Shown piece by piece: positions 36,100-43,549 of a stretch of DNA of 52,769 bases (positions within the stretch are counted from its first letter, which is position 1; each line of letters starts with the position of its first letter). Location of the stretch: assembly GCA_023701285.1 (NCBI GenBank), contig JAMPXH010000014.1, positions 1-52,769 on the forward strand, read 5' to 3'. The position numbers and the translations under genes were made by a program. Source of the DNA: Candidatus Didemnitutus sp. (GTDB lineage: Bacteria > Verrucomicrobiota > Verrucomicrobiia > Opitutales > Opitutaceae). The notes under the pieces were generated by a model. That model made no database searches. It had not been told where the DNA came from and saw nothing but the letters and a program-made list of their open reading frames with translations.

Positions 36100-37743
36100 T
36101 CACCCAAACTTCACGCCCAAAATCAGCACCAGCCCCAGCGCCGCGACCGGCAGCCAGAAGCCCCACGGCCGCCGCCAGCGCCGGTCCGCCGCGAGCAGCA
36201 TCGTGCCGAGCAGGATCACGAGCGACGCGCCCGTCATCCAGCCGGCGTGGAAGCTCGCCGTGAAATACATGCCGGGCAACGCCGCACCTTGGAGCACCAT
36301 TGCCTCCATGGCCGTGATCAGCACGCCGGCGGCGTGGTTGAACAACAGGCTGACGGGCATCAGGCCGACCAAGCCGGCCAGGAGCGAGACGAAGCCCGCG
36401 GCGATCGCCAGCGAGGCCAGCGGCACCACCAGCAGGTTCGCCAGCAACGCCCCGGGCGAGAACAGGCCGAAATTGCCGATGCTGCTCGGCGTGCTGGCGA
36501 GCAGCGCGGCGCAGGTGATGGCCAGACCGCCGAGCAGAGCGCGGCCCAGCGTGCGCACGCCGTGTTGCCGCCGGCTCCAATCCGCCTCGGGCAGGTCGCG
36601 CCACGGTTGCCAGGCCTGTTGCCAACGGTCGCTCAGCGGGATGCCCATGACGATCAGGGCCACGACCACGGAGTAAGACATCTGGAATCCGGTCGTGAAC
36701 AGCTGCCGCGGTTCCAGCAGCAGCGTCGTGAAGGCCGCCGCGGCGAGCGCCGCGAGCAGGTTCCCCGGCAGACGCAGCATCTGCGTGGCGGTGGCGAAGG
36801 CGATCATGAGGAACGCGCGTTCCGCCGGCGTGCTGCCGCCGGTCACCTGCACGTAGAGCCAGAGCGTCGCGAGTCCGGCGATCGCGCCCGCGCGCCGGGG
36901 AACGCGCAGCAACGTGAGCACGCTCACGATCGCCAGCGCGATGGCGGCCACATGAAGCCCGCTGATGCTGAAGATGTGGAAGACTCCCGTGCGCATGAAC
37001 GCGTTTTCCTGCTCGGTGCCGAGCACCGCCTTTTCGCCGAGCAGCATCGCTAGGTAGAGCGAGATCAGTTGCGGATGATCCTCCAACCCGTGCCGCAGGA
37101 TTTCCTCCAGCCGTGCCTCCGCCCGGCGGCAAAAGCGCCGGAAGGCGGTGGGTGGCTGCGTCTCCTCCCGCAAGTGCCCGCGCATGATGCGCACGTGCAC
37201 GCCCTGCGCGGCGAGGTATTGCTCGAACCCGCGTCCGTCACCGGGCTCCGGCACGGCTTCGATGACGCCGCGGAAACGGTAATGTCCGGAGATTTCCGGC
37301 TGCGTGCTGATTCGCCGGATCGCCGCGAAATAAACGCGCTGCCCGCGGATGAAAGCGGCCGGCCCCTCGGCGTCCACGACGCGGGCGAGTCCGCTGAAGG
37401 TCTTGCGCTGGGGCAGCGGCGGGAAGATCTGCTCGATCTCCAGCACCACATTCACCTCGCGGGGCGGATGCGTCCACGCGATCCGCGGCGGCGAGCGCAA
37501 CGGCAACCACACGTAACCCAGCCACAGGCCGCACCCGAGCAACGCCGCGCCGACGCTCCGCTCCGCCCAGCGGTGCGGGCTGCGCGCCAGGAGGAGGGTG
37601 AGCCCGGCGACGGGCAGGAGCGCCCAAGCGAGTGTGCGCCAAAGGTCGGGCGGGGGCGGGAATGCGTCAGCCAGCACCAGGCCCGCTGCGAACGGCAGCA
37701 GCAGCCACAGGAGCGGGGCGCGCAGGGAATCGGGCGAGGACAT
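36100..37743 (-). CDS. ComEC/Rec2-like membrane protein without a metallo-beta-lactamase domain
   Basis: 547 residues. N-terminal hydrophobic hairpins and an OB-like soluble region (about 75-190) precede the Competence domain with FMRTGVFHIFSISGLHVAAI, VTGGSTPAERAFLMI and GFQMSYSVVVALI, the usual ComEC signatures. ComEC forms the inner-membrane DNA channel in transformation. The protein ends at the last membrane helices (LGLVLILGVKFG), lacking the C-terminal metallo-beta-lactamase domain of full-length ComEC (about 750 residues). Such short forms are known in several phyla. It is divergent from rarA. Confidence 0.88.
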   Translation of the reverse strand: MSSPDSLRAPLLWLLLPFAAGLVLADAFPPPPDLWRTLAWALLPVAGLTLLLARSPHRWAERSVGAALLGCGLWLGYVWLPLRSPPRIAWTHPPREVNVVLEIEQIFPPLPQRKTFSGLARVVDAEGPAAFIRGQRVYFAAIRRISTQPEISGHYRFRGVIEAVPEPGDGRGFEQYLAAQGVHVRIMRGHLREETQPPTAFRRFCRRAEARLEEILRHGLEDHPQLISLYLAMLLGEKAVLGTEQENAFMRTGVFHIFSISGLHVAAIALAIVSVLTLLRVPRRAGAIAGLATLWLYVQVTGGSTPAERAFLMIAFATATQMLRLPGNLLAALAAAAFTTLLLEPRQLFTTGFQMSYSVVVALIVMGIPLSDRWQQAWQPWRDLPEADWSRRQHGVRTLGRALLGGLAITCAALLASTPSSIGNFGLFSPGALLANLLVVPLASLAIAAGFVSLLAGLVGLMPVSLLFNHAAGVLITAMEAMVLQGAALPGMYFTASFHAGWMTGASLVILLGTMLLAADRRWRRPWGFWLPVAALGLVLILGVKFG

Positions 37744-37846
37744 GACAGCGGCCCCGGCCCGTGAGGAGACTGCCGCGCCAGCAAAGCGAACCGCGCGGCG
37801 GCTTCAAACTTGTTTCGTGCGCCCGGCCCGCGCACATTGGCCGGCC

Positions 37847-39205
37847 ATGGCACGCGGTGACGACCAAGCCTCGCTCTTCGGCGACGATTCGCCGGCGGAG
37901 CCGCGTCCGGAGGCCGCGGCCGGGTCGGCCTCGGGGGCGCACCAGCCGCTCGCCGCCCGCATGCGCCCGCGCGCGCTGGCGGAGGTCGTGGGGCAGGACC
38001 ATGTCACGCGTCCCGGCGGACTCCTGCCGCGGCTGATCGCGACGGATCGCTTCGGCAGCCTGATCTTCTACGGTCCGCCCGGCTGCGGGAAGACCAGCAT
38101 CGCCGAGGCCATCGCCCGCGAGACGAAAAGCCGCTTCGTGCGCGTGAACGCCGTGATGAGCAACGTCGCCGAGCTGCGCGAGATCCTCGCCGTCGCACGG
38201 CGCCGACCCGAGGCGCGCACGCTGCTCTTCATCGACGAGCTGCACCGTTTCAACAAGTCCCAGCAGGATCTCCTGCTCCCCGACGTCGAGGAAGGCAACG
38301 TCCGCCTCATCGGTGCCACGACGCACAACCCCGGTTTCTACGTCAACCCGCCGCTGCTCAGCCGCAGCCACCTCTTCCGGCTGGAGCCCCTCGCCACGGC
38401 GGCCGTCGCCGGCGTGCTCCGCCGGGCGCTCGACGATCCCGAGCGCGGGCTCGGGGCCCGCGGCCACACGGCGGACGACAAGATCCTCACCGACCTCGCC
38501 GTGCTGTGCGACGGCGACCTGCGCCGGGCGTTGAATGCGCTCGAGGTCATCGCGCTTTCCCTGCCCGAGCAGGCGCCCCTCACGGAGGCGGAGCTGGAGG
38601 TGTTCGCCCGCGAGCGCCGCATTCGCTACGACGCCGATGAGGACGAGCACTACGACACCATCTCCGCCTTCATCAAGAGTTGCCGCGGCAGCGATCCCGA
38701 CGCGGCGATGTATTGGCTCGCCAAGATGCTGGCCGGCGGCGAGGACCCGCGCTTCATCGCGCGGCGGCTCGTCATCCTCGCCAGCGAGGACGTCGGCCTC
38801 GCCGATGCGCTCGCGCTCCCGCTCGCCGTCGCTGCGCACCATGCCTGCGATTTCATCGGCCTCCCCGAGGCGGAGCTCACGCTCGCTCACGCGACGCTCT
38901 ACATCGCCGCGGCGCCGAAGAGCAACTCGGCCACGCTCGCGCTCGCCGAGGCGCATCGCGTCCTGAAGGAACAACCCGTGCAGCCGGTGCCGCTGGCGTT
39001 GCGCGACAAGAGCGGCAAGGCCAGCAAGCAGGCGGGCCACGGCAAGGGCTACCTCTATTCGCACGACTTTCCGGAAAACATTTCCGGCCAGGCTTATCTC
39101 GAGCGCCCGCTCACGCTCTACACACCCAAGCCGGTCGGCATGGAAGCGAAGATCGCCGACCGCCTCGCGCGCTGGCAGGAACTGCGCGCGCACCTGGGGC
39201 GCTGA
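37847..39205 (+). CDS. rarA: Replication-associated recombination protein A (RarA/MgsA)
   Basis: 452-residue AAA+ ATPase of the clamp-loader-like RarA family, acting at stalled replication forks. Visible are RPRALAEVVGQDHV, Walker A FYGPPGCGKTS (Lys82), Walker B LLFIDELHRFNKSQQD, sensor-1 LIGATTHNPGFYVNPPLLSR and the C-terminal tetramerisation part with KGYLYSHDFPENISGQ. ATG 37847 (MARGDDQASLFGDD) is chosen; the frame is open far upstream but that part is unconserved. DDQASLFGDD resembles the SSB- or clamp-interacting N-termini seen in homologues. It is divergent from the ComEC-like gene. Confidence 0.95.
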   Translation: MARGDDQASLFGDDSPAEPRPEAAAGSASGAHQPLAARMRPRALAEVVGQDHVTRPGGLLPRLIATDRFGSLIFYGPPGCGKTSIAEAIARETKSRFVRVNAVMSNVAELREILAVARRRPEARTLLFIDELHRFNKSQQDLLLPDVEEGNVRLIGATTHNPGFYVNPPLLSRSHLFRLEPLATAAVAGVLRRALDDPERGLGARGHTADDKILTDLAVLCDGDLRRALNALEVIALSLPEQAPLTEAELEVFARERRIRYDADEDEHYDTISAFIKSCRGSDPDAAMYWLAKMLAGGEDPRFIARRLVILASEDVGLADALALPLAVAAHHACDFIGLPEAELTLAHATLYIAAAPKSNSATLALAEAHRVLKEQPVQPVPLALRDKSGKASKQAGHGKGYLYSHDFPENISGQAYLERPLTLYTPKPVGMEAKIADRLARWQELRAHLGR

Positions 39206-39346
39206 GCGGCAGCGGCCGAGACCGCCGCCGGCTTGTCGCGCGCCTTGCTCCTGCCGCCGGCCGCGAACGCGAAACGACCGTGAATCCACGGGCCGCCCGG
39301 CGATGGCGGCTTGCGACTGGCGCGCCCAGCGGTATGTCTTCCACTC

Positions 39347-39811
39347 ATGAAACTGCGGTTCGCGCTCTTCCTCGCCTGCGTCCTCGGTGTCGGTTCGCTG
39401 CTGGCTCAGCCCGCGCCGAAACCGCCCGGCTCCAAGGGCGCCGCACCCGCGAAGCAGGCCGTGAAGAAGGAAACGGCCAAAAAGGAGGAGCCCAAGATCG
39501 AGGGCACGGTGCTCAACCGCCCCGACGGCACCTTCCTCGGCCTCACGTTGCAGGACGGCAAATACAAGCTCTCCTTCTACGACAAGGACAAGAAACCCAT
39601 GCCGGTGAACGTCCTGCGCGGCGTCGCCCGCTGGCCCAATCCCCACGGCCCCGGACAGAACCGCACGGTGCTGAACCGCGCCGGCGACGGCACCTATCTC
39701 CTCGGCGCGCTCTTCGTGCGCGGCCCGCACAGCTTCCGCCTCATGCTCACGCTGGTGAAGAGCGAGGACGGGCAGGACGTGGAGAATTACGCCGTCGATT
39801 TCCGCGGCTGA
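39347..39811 (+). CDS. Small secreted protein, unknown function
   Basis: 154 residues. A signal peptide MKLRFALFLACVLGVGSLLA is followed by a Pro/Lys/Ala-rich linker (KPPGSKGAAPAKQAVKKE) and a compact beta-rich domain (EGTVLNRPDGTFLGLTLQDG, KLSFYDKDKKPMPVNVLRGV). I recognise no named family. The ATG at 39347 is best because it opens the signal peptide; an in-frame ATG at 39311 would spoil it. It lies between rarA and ribBA with 141 bp before and 99 bp after it. Confidence 0.75.
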   Translation: MKLRFALFLACVLGVGSLLAQPAPKPPGSKGAAPAKQAVKKETAKKEEPKIEGTVLNRPDGTFLGLTLQDGKYKLSFYDKDKKPMPVNVLRGVARWPNPHGPGQNRTVLNRAGDGTYLLGALFVRGPHSFRLMLTLVKSEDGQDVENYAVDFRG

Positions 39812-39866
39812 GGCGACGACATCCGGCGCCTGGGGAGGAACGCTGGCGGGTGGGGCGCCGCGGGAT

Positions 39867-39895
39867 TTGACAGCCGGTGCGGTCGCGCGGATGCT
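39867..39895 (+). promoter_or_regulatory. Possible sigma70 promoter of the ribBA-ribH-nusB unit
   Basis: A perfect TTGACA (39867-39872) is followed after 17 bp by GATGCT (39890-39895), matching three of six -10 positions. It is 15 bp before the ribBA start, which would give a very short leader; no FMN riboswitch fits in that space. Confidence 0.35.
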
Positions 39896-39910
39896 GCCTG
39901 CCCTTTACCC

Positions 39911-40990
39911 ATGTCCACCACACCGTTCGATTCCGTCGAGACCGCGATCCAGACCATCGCCGCCGGCGGCGTGGTCATCGTGACCGACGACGAGGGCCGC
40001 GAAAACGAGGGCGACCTCGTCTTCGCGGCCGAGAAGACGACGCCGGAGCTCGTGAACATGATGATCCGCCACGCCCGCGGGCTCATCTGCGTGCCGATGA
40101 CGGAGCCCCAGCTGAAGCGGCTCGGCATCAATCCCATGGTGCAACAGAACCGCGAGGCGATGCGCACGGCGTTCACCGTCTCGGTCGACGCCGCCGAGGG
40201 CATCACCACCGGCATCAGCGCCTTCGACCGCGCCCGCACCATCAAGCTGCTGGCCGAGCCGGCCACGCGCCCCGATGAGCTGGTGCAGCCCGGACACATT
40301 TTCCCCTTGTGCGCGCGCCCCGGCGGCGTGCTCGAGCGCGCCGGCCACACCGAGGCGGGCGTGGACCTTGCCGCCCTGGCCGGACTCCGGCCCGTGAGCG
40401 TGATCTGCGAGATCCTCAACGAGGACGGCACGATGGCGCGCCTCCCGGAGTTGGTGGAGTTCAAGCGCCGGCACAACCTGCCGCTTATCTCCATCGCTTC
40501 GCTGATCGAATACCGGCACAAGCGCGAACGCCTCGTCGAATGCGTGAGCACGCGCCCTTTCGCCTCCGAGTATGGCGACTTCATGCTCCATGTGTTCCGG
40601 AGCAAGGTCGACGGCCGGCACCACCTCGCCTTCACGATGGGACAGCTCGACGCCTCGCCGGCCTTGGTGCGCGTGCACACTGAGAACCTGCTCAGCGACG
40701 TCTTCCACGGCCGCGAGATGGGCAGCCATCGCTCGCTCGTCGCCTCGCTCCAGCGCGTGGCCGAGGCGGGGCACGGCGCCGTCGTCTACATGGAGCAGAC
40801 CGGACGCATGCAGGAGGCCGTGTTGAGCGACGGCAAATCCGGCCCGGCCAATCTCCGCGATTACGGCACCGGCGCCCAGATCCTCACCGCGCTGGGCCTG
40901 CGCAAGATCCGGCTCATGGCGCACTCCAGCCGCCGCGTGGTCGGCCTCGACGGCTACGGCATCGAGATCGTCGAACAGGTGCCCGTCTGA
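39911..40990 (+). CDS. ribB: DHBP synthase with a degenerate GTP cyclohydrolase II domain (RibBA-like)
   Basis: 359 residues. Residues 1-205 are a complete 3,4-dihydroxy-2-butanone-4-phosphate synthase: TDDEGRENEGDLVFAAE (metal loop), GHTEAGVDLAALAGL and CEILNEDGTMARLPEL. It makes the four-carbon precursor of riboflavin from ribulose 5-phosphate. The C-terminal half aligns with GTP cyclohydrolase II (RVHTENLLSDVFHG, RDYGTGAQILTALGLRKIRLM, GYGIEIVEQVPV). The zinc cysteines (normally C-x10-CDC) are replaced by REMGSHRS, and the catalytic QEGRGIGL region reads QTGRMQEAV. That half is probably inactive and may be regulatory, so RibA would have to come from elsewhere. Confidence 0.9.
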   Translation: MSTTPFDSVETAIQTIAAGGVVIVTDDEGRENEGDLVFAAEKTTPELVNMMIRHARGLICVPMTEPQLKRLGINPMVQQNREAMRTAFTVSVDAAEGITTGISAFDRARTIKLLAEPATRPDELVQPGHIFPLCARPGGVLERAGHTEAGVDLAALAGLRPVSVICEILNEDGTMARLPELVEFKRRHNLPLISIASLIEYRHKRERLVECVSTRPFASEYGDFMLHVFRSKVDGRHHLAFTMGQLDASPALVRVHTENLLSDVFHGREMGSHRSLVASLQRVAEAGHGAVVYMEQTGRMQEAVLSDGKSGPANLRDYGTGAQILTALGLRKIRLMAHSSRRVVGLDGYGIEIVEQVPV

Positions 40991-41045
40991 GCCGACGGAT
41001 TTCTGGTTGCCGAACCCGGTTTTGGCCGCGCCAATAGACCCTTCC

Positions 41046-41531
41046 ATGAGTTTCCATCCTCCCAGCGTCACCGCCATCGAAGGCACCGGACTGCGCTTCG
41101 GCGTGGTCGCCGCGCGCTTCAACGAGAAGCTGGTGGACGGCCTGCTCGACCGCGCCCTCCTCACGCTCTCCGCCGCCGGCGTCCGCGGCCGCGACGTGCA
41201 GATCGTCCGCGTGCCCGGCTCGCACGAGGTGCCCTGGGCCGCGCAGCAACTCGCCGGGCTCGGGCGGTTCGACTGCATCCTCGCCCTCGGCGTGCTCATC
41301 GGCGGCGACACCAATCACCACGAGATGGTCGGCGACAGCGTCTCCCACGCCCTGCAGCAGGTCGCGCTCGGCACCGGGACGCCCGTCATCAACGGCGTCA
41401 TCGTCACCCCCACCGCCGCGCTGGCCCGGGCCCGTTGCCTCGGCCGGATCGACCGCGGCACGGAATTCGCGCGCGCGGCGCTGGAAATGGCGGCCCTCCG
41501 CCGCACCCTCCGCGGCCACAAAAAATCATGA
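41046..41531 (+). CDS. ribH: 6,7-dimethyl-8-ribityllumazine synthase
   Basis: 161-residue lumazine synthase joining DHBP with the pyrimidine intermediate of riboflavin synthesis. Family motifs: FGVVAARFNEKLVDGLLDRA, VRVPGSHEVPWAAQQLAG, LGVLIGGDTNHHEMVGDSVS (catalytic His) and GTPVINGVIVT. The end reads RIDRGTEFARAALEMAAL, with Arg-Gly-Thr in place of the common Asn-Lys-Gly. ATG 41046 (MSFHPPSV) is chosen over an upstream in-frame start. It overlaps nusB by four bases, a common riboflavin-nusB arrangement. Confidence 0.96.
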   Translation: MSFHPPSVTAIEGTGLRFGVVAARFNEKLVDGLLDRALLTLSAAGVRGRDVQIVRVPGSHEVPWAAQQLAGLGRFDCILALGVLIGGDTNHHEMVGDSVSHALQQVALGTGTPVINGVIVTPTAALARARCLGRIDRGTEFARAALEMAALRRTLRGHKKS

Positions 41532-41974
41532 GCAGCCAGTTCACCCAACGCCGGGCCAGCCGCGCCGCCGCCCTCCAGTTCCTCTACGCGTGGAGCATCA
41601 ACAAGCCCGCGAACATCACCGAGGACCTGCGCCTGTTCTTCGAGAGCCTCGAGCATCCGCGCGACCACTACGCCTTCGCCGAGGAACTGATCGACGGCGT
41701 GATCACGAACATCGAGGAGATCGACGGCCACATCCGCACGCTCGCGCACAACTGGGAGTTCGACCGCATCGCGCGCATCGACCTCGCCATCCTCCGCCTC
41801 GCCATCTTCGAGATGCTGCGCCGCAAGGACATTCCGCCCGTCGTCTCGATCAACGAGGCCATCGACCTGAGCAAGAATTTCTCCACCGCCGATTCGAAGC
41901 GTTTCATCAACGGCATCCTCGACCGCATGAAGGACAAGCTCGGCCGCGACGCCCGCAAGGCGGCGACGGAGTGA
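41528..41974 (+). CDS. nusB: Transcription antitermination factor NusB
   Basis: 148-residue all-helical RNA-binding factor that acts with NusE (S10) at boxA in rRNA antitermination. Recognisable: RRASRAAALQFLYAW at the N-terminus, RIARIDLAILRLAIFEMLR and PPVVSINEAIDLSKNFSTADSKRFINGILD near the end. ATG 41528 lies in an ATGA overlap with ribH. A repeat-rich intergenic stretch follows, before ftsY. Confidence 0.95.
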   Translation: MSSQFTQRRASRAAALQFLYAWSINKPANITEDLRLFFESLEHPRDHYAFAEELIDGVITNIEEIDGHIRTLAHNWEFDRIARIDLAILRLAIFEMLRRKDIPPVVSINEAIDLSKNFSTADSKRFINGILDRMKDKLGRDARKAATE

Positions 41975-41978
41975 AGCG

Positions 41979-42040
41979 CCCGCGAATGACGCGAATGCCT
42001 CCGGTTAACGCCCAGGTTTCGCGCTGATTCGCGGAATTCG
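41979..42040. repeat. Inverted pair of short CGCGAAT repeats upstream of ftsY
   Basis: Left side CCGCGAATGACGCGAATG (CGCGAAT twice, 9 bp apart). The right side, read on the minus strand, gives ACGAATTCCGCGAATC and AGCGCGAA. The two sides are separated by about 25 bp and face each other. No gene lies between them. Confidence 0.65.
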
Positions 42041-42054
42041 TGGGAGGTTCCCTC

Positions 42055-42972
42055 ATGTTTTCCCTCTTCAAAAAATTCAAGGAAGGCCTGACCAAGACCG
42101 TCGCGGCCATCGCGGCCAAGACGCACGGGCTCTTCGGCGGACGCAAGATCGACGCGGCCTCGCTCGACGAACTCGAGGAGGCGCTCTACACCGCCGACTT
42201 TGGCGTCGAGACGACCACCGAGATCCTCGAGGAGATCAAGACCGCCTACCGCAAGGACCCGTCGCTCCAAGGCCGGCAGGCCGCGGAGATCGGAGCCGCC
42301 GTCCTCAAGCGCGTGCTGGCCGGCGCCGAGGGCACGTTGCCCGCGCCGACCGTGAAGCCCGTCGTGATCGCCATGATCGGCGTCAACGGCTCGGGCAAGA
42401 CCACGACCACCGCCAAGCTCGCCCACAAGCTGAAAGGCGACGGCCAGTCCGTCATCGTCGCGGCCTGTGACACCTTCCGCGCCGCGGCGGTCGAGCAGCT
42501 CAAGAGCTGGGCCACGCGTCTCGACATCGAGATCGTCGCCAGCCACACCGGCGCCGATTCGGCCGCAGTCGCCTTCGATGCCTGGCAGGCCGCGAAGACG
42601 CGCGGGCACGACTGGCTCATCGTCGACACCGCCGGCCGCCTGCACACGAAGAGCAACCTGATGGACGAACTGGCGAAGATCCGCCGTGTCCTGCAGAAGA
42701 ACGACTCCACCGCGCCGCAGCACCGCTGGCTTGTCGTTGATGGCTCGCTCGGCAGCAACTCGATCGAGCAGGCGAAGGTGTTTCACCAGAGTTTCGGGCT
42801 CACCGGCCTCGTCGTGACCAAGCTCGACGGCACGAGCCGCGGCGGCGCGATCGTCGGCATCTACCGGCAGCTGAAGATTCCGATCTACTTCATCGGACTC
42901 GGCGAGCAGCCCGACGATTTGCAGCCGTTTTCGATCGAGAATTACAGCCGCGCCGTCTTCGGTTTGGAGTGA
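42055..42972 (+). CDS. ftsY: Signal recognition particle receptor FtsY
   Basis: 305-residue SRP-type GTPase that docks SRP-ribosome complexes at the inner membrane. N domain: SLFKKFKEGLTKTVAA onward. G domain: G1 GVNGSGKTTTTAKLA (Lys115), DTFRAAAVEQLKSW, G3 DTAGRLHTKSNLMDEL, G4 TKLDGTSRGG and FIGLGEQPDDLQPF. It lacks the long acidic A domain of E. coli FtsY. ATG 42055 is fixed by GGGAGG (42042-42047), 7 nt upstream. The next gene starts within the stop region. Confidence 0.95.
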   Translation: MFSLFKKFKEGLTKTVAAIAAKTHGLFGGRKIDAASLDELEEALYTADFGVETTTEILEEIKTAYRKDPSLQGRQAAEIGAAVLKRVLAGAEGTLPAPTVKPVVIAMIGVNGSGKTTTTAKLAHKLKGDGQSVIVAACDTFRAAAVEQLKSWATRLDIEIVASHTGADSAAVAFDAWQAAKTRGHDWLIVDTAGRLHTKSNLMDELAKIRRVLQKNDSTAPQHRWLVVDGSLGSNSIEQAKVFHQSFGLTGLVVTKLDGTSRGGAIVGIYRQLKIPIYFIGLGEQPDDLQPFSIENYSRAVFGLE

Positions 42973-42974
42973 AC

Positions 42975-43424
42975 ATGAAGGCGTGGCGCGCCTGGCTGCT
43001 CGGGTGTTTGTTTGCCCTCGCGGCAACCGCGGCGGAGCGTCCGGCCGAGTCGCAGTGGCGGCTCAGCGATCGCGCCGTGCGTGAAGCCGTGCGGGCCACC
43101 GTCTCCGCCCAACTCGCCGCGCTGCAGCGCGAGGATCTTGCGGCTGCCTACGCGTGGGCGGCGGAGGGCATCCGGCGTCAATTCACGGAGCCGGTTTTCG
43201 CGGCCATGATTCGTCGCGGCTATCCGGCGTTGCTCCGGCATGAGGCGGCGGAGCTCGGAGTCGTGCGCGATTCCGGCGACGGCCGTGCGAGCGTCGTCGC
43301 GACGGTGCGGCCGGAGCGCGGGCCCAGCGTCCGCTACCGCTATCTGCTGCAGCGGGAGAAAGGACGTTGGCGCGTGGCCGGCGTGTTCTTGGACGAGCGC
43401 CCGCCGGAACGCGGCGACGCTTAG
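42975..43424 (+). CDS. DUF4864-like secreted protein
   Basis: 149 residues. A signal peptide (KAWRAWLLGCLFALAATAA, cleavage near residue 19) precedes a domain resembling DUF4864: VSAQLAALQREDLAAAYAWA, RRQFTEPVFAAMIRRGYPAL and YLLQREKGRWRVAGVFL. Such domains are NTF2-like in appearance; function unknown. ATG 42975 has GGAG five bases upstream; a GTG at 42969 overlapping the ftsY stop is the alternative. It is coupled to ftsY by position (2 bp), probably an incidental pairing. Confidence 0.75.
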   Translation: MKAWRAWLLGCLFALAATAAERPAESQWRLSDRAVREAVRATVSAQLAALQREDLAAAYAWAAEGIRRQFTEPVFAAMIRRGYPALLRHEAAELGVVRDSGDGRASVVATVRPERGPSVRYRYLLQREKGRWRVAGVFLDERPPERGDA

Positions 43425-43439
43425 CCGGGATCATGCAGG

Positions 43440-43497
43440 AGGTGGGCGTCGGTGTCCCGGCCGACGCCTGTCGCCGCTGGGACAGCGGCGACCACCT
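43440..43497. terminator. Branched palindrome between convergent genes
   Basis: Outer AGGTG (43440-43444) can pair with CACCT (43493-43497). Inside are two hairpins: GCGTCGG/CCGACGC (43446-43452 and 43461-43467) and the 9-bp GTCGCCGCT/AGCGGCGAC (43470-43478 and 43484-43492) with loop GGGAC. No T-run on either strand. It could be a bidirectional terminator or a REP-like element. Confidence 0.6.
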
Positions 43498-43549
43498 CAT
43501 TGTCAGGAGCTCATCAGTCGGGAATCGCGTCCAACTGCATGAGTCCGGC

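Noticed and set aside
39812-39910. FMN riboswitch upstream of ribBA
   Set aside because: The gap is only 99 bp and the conserved FMN-element segments are not seen.
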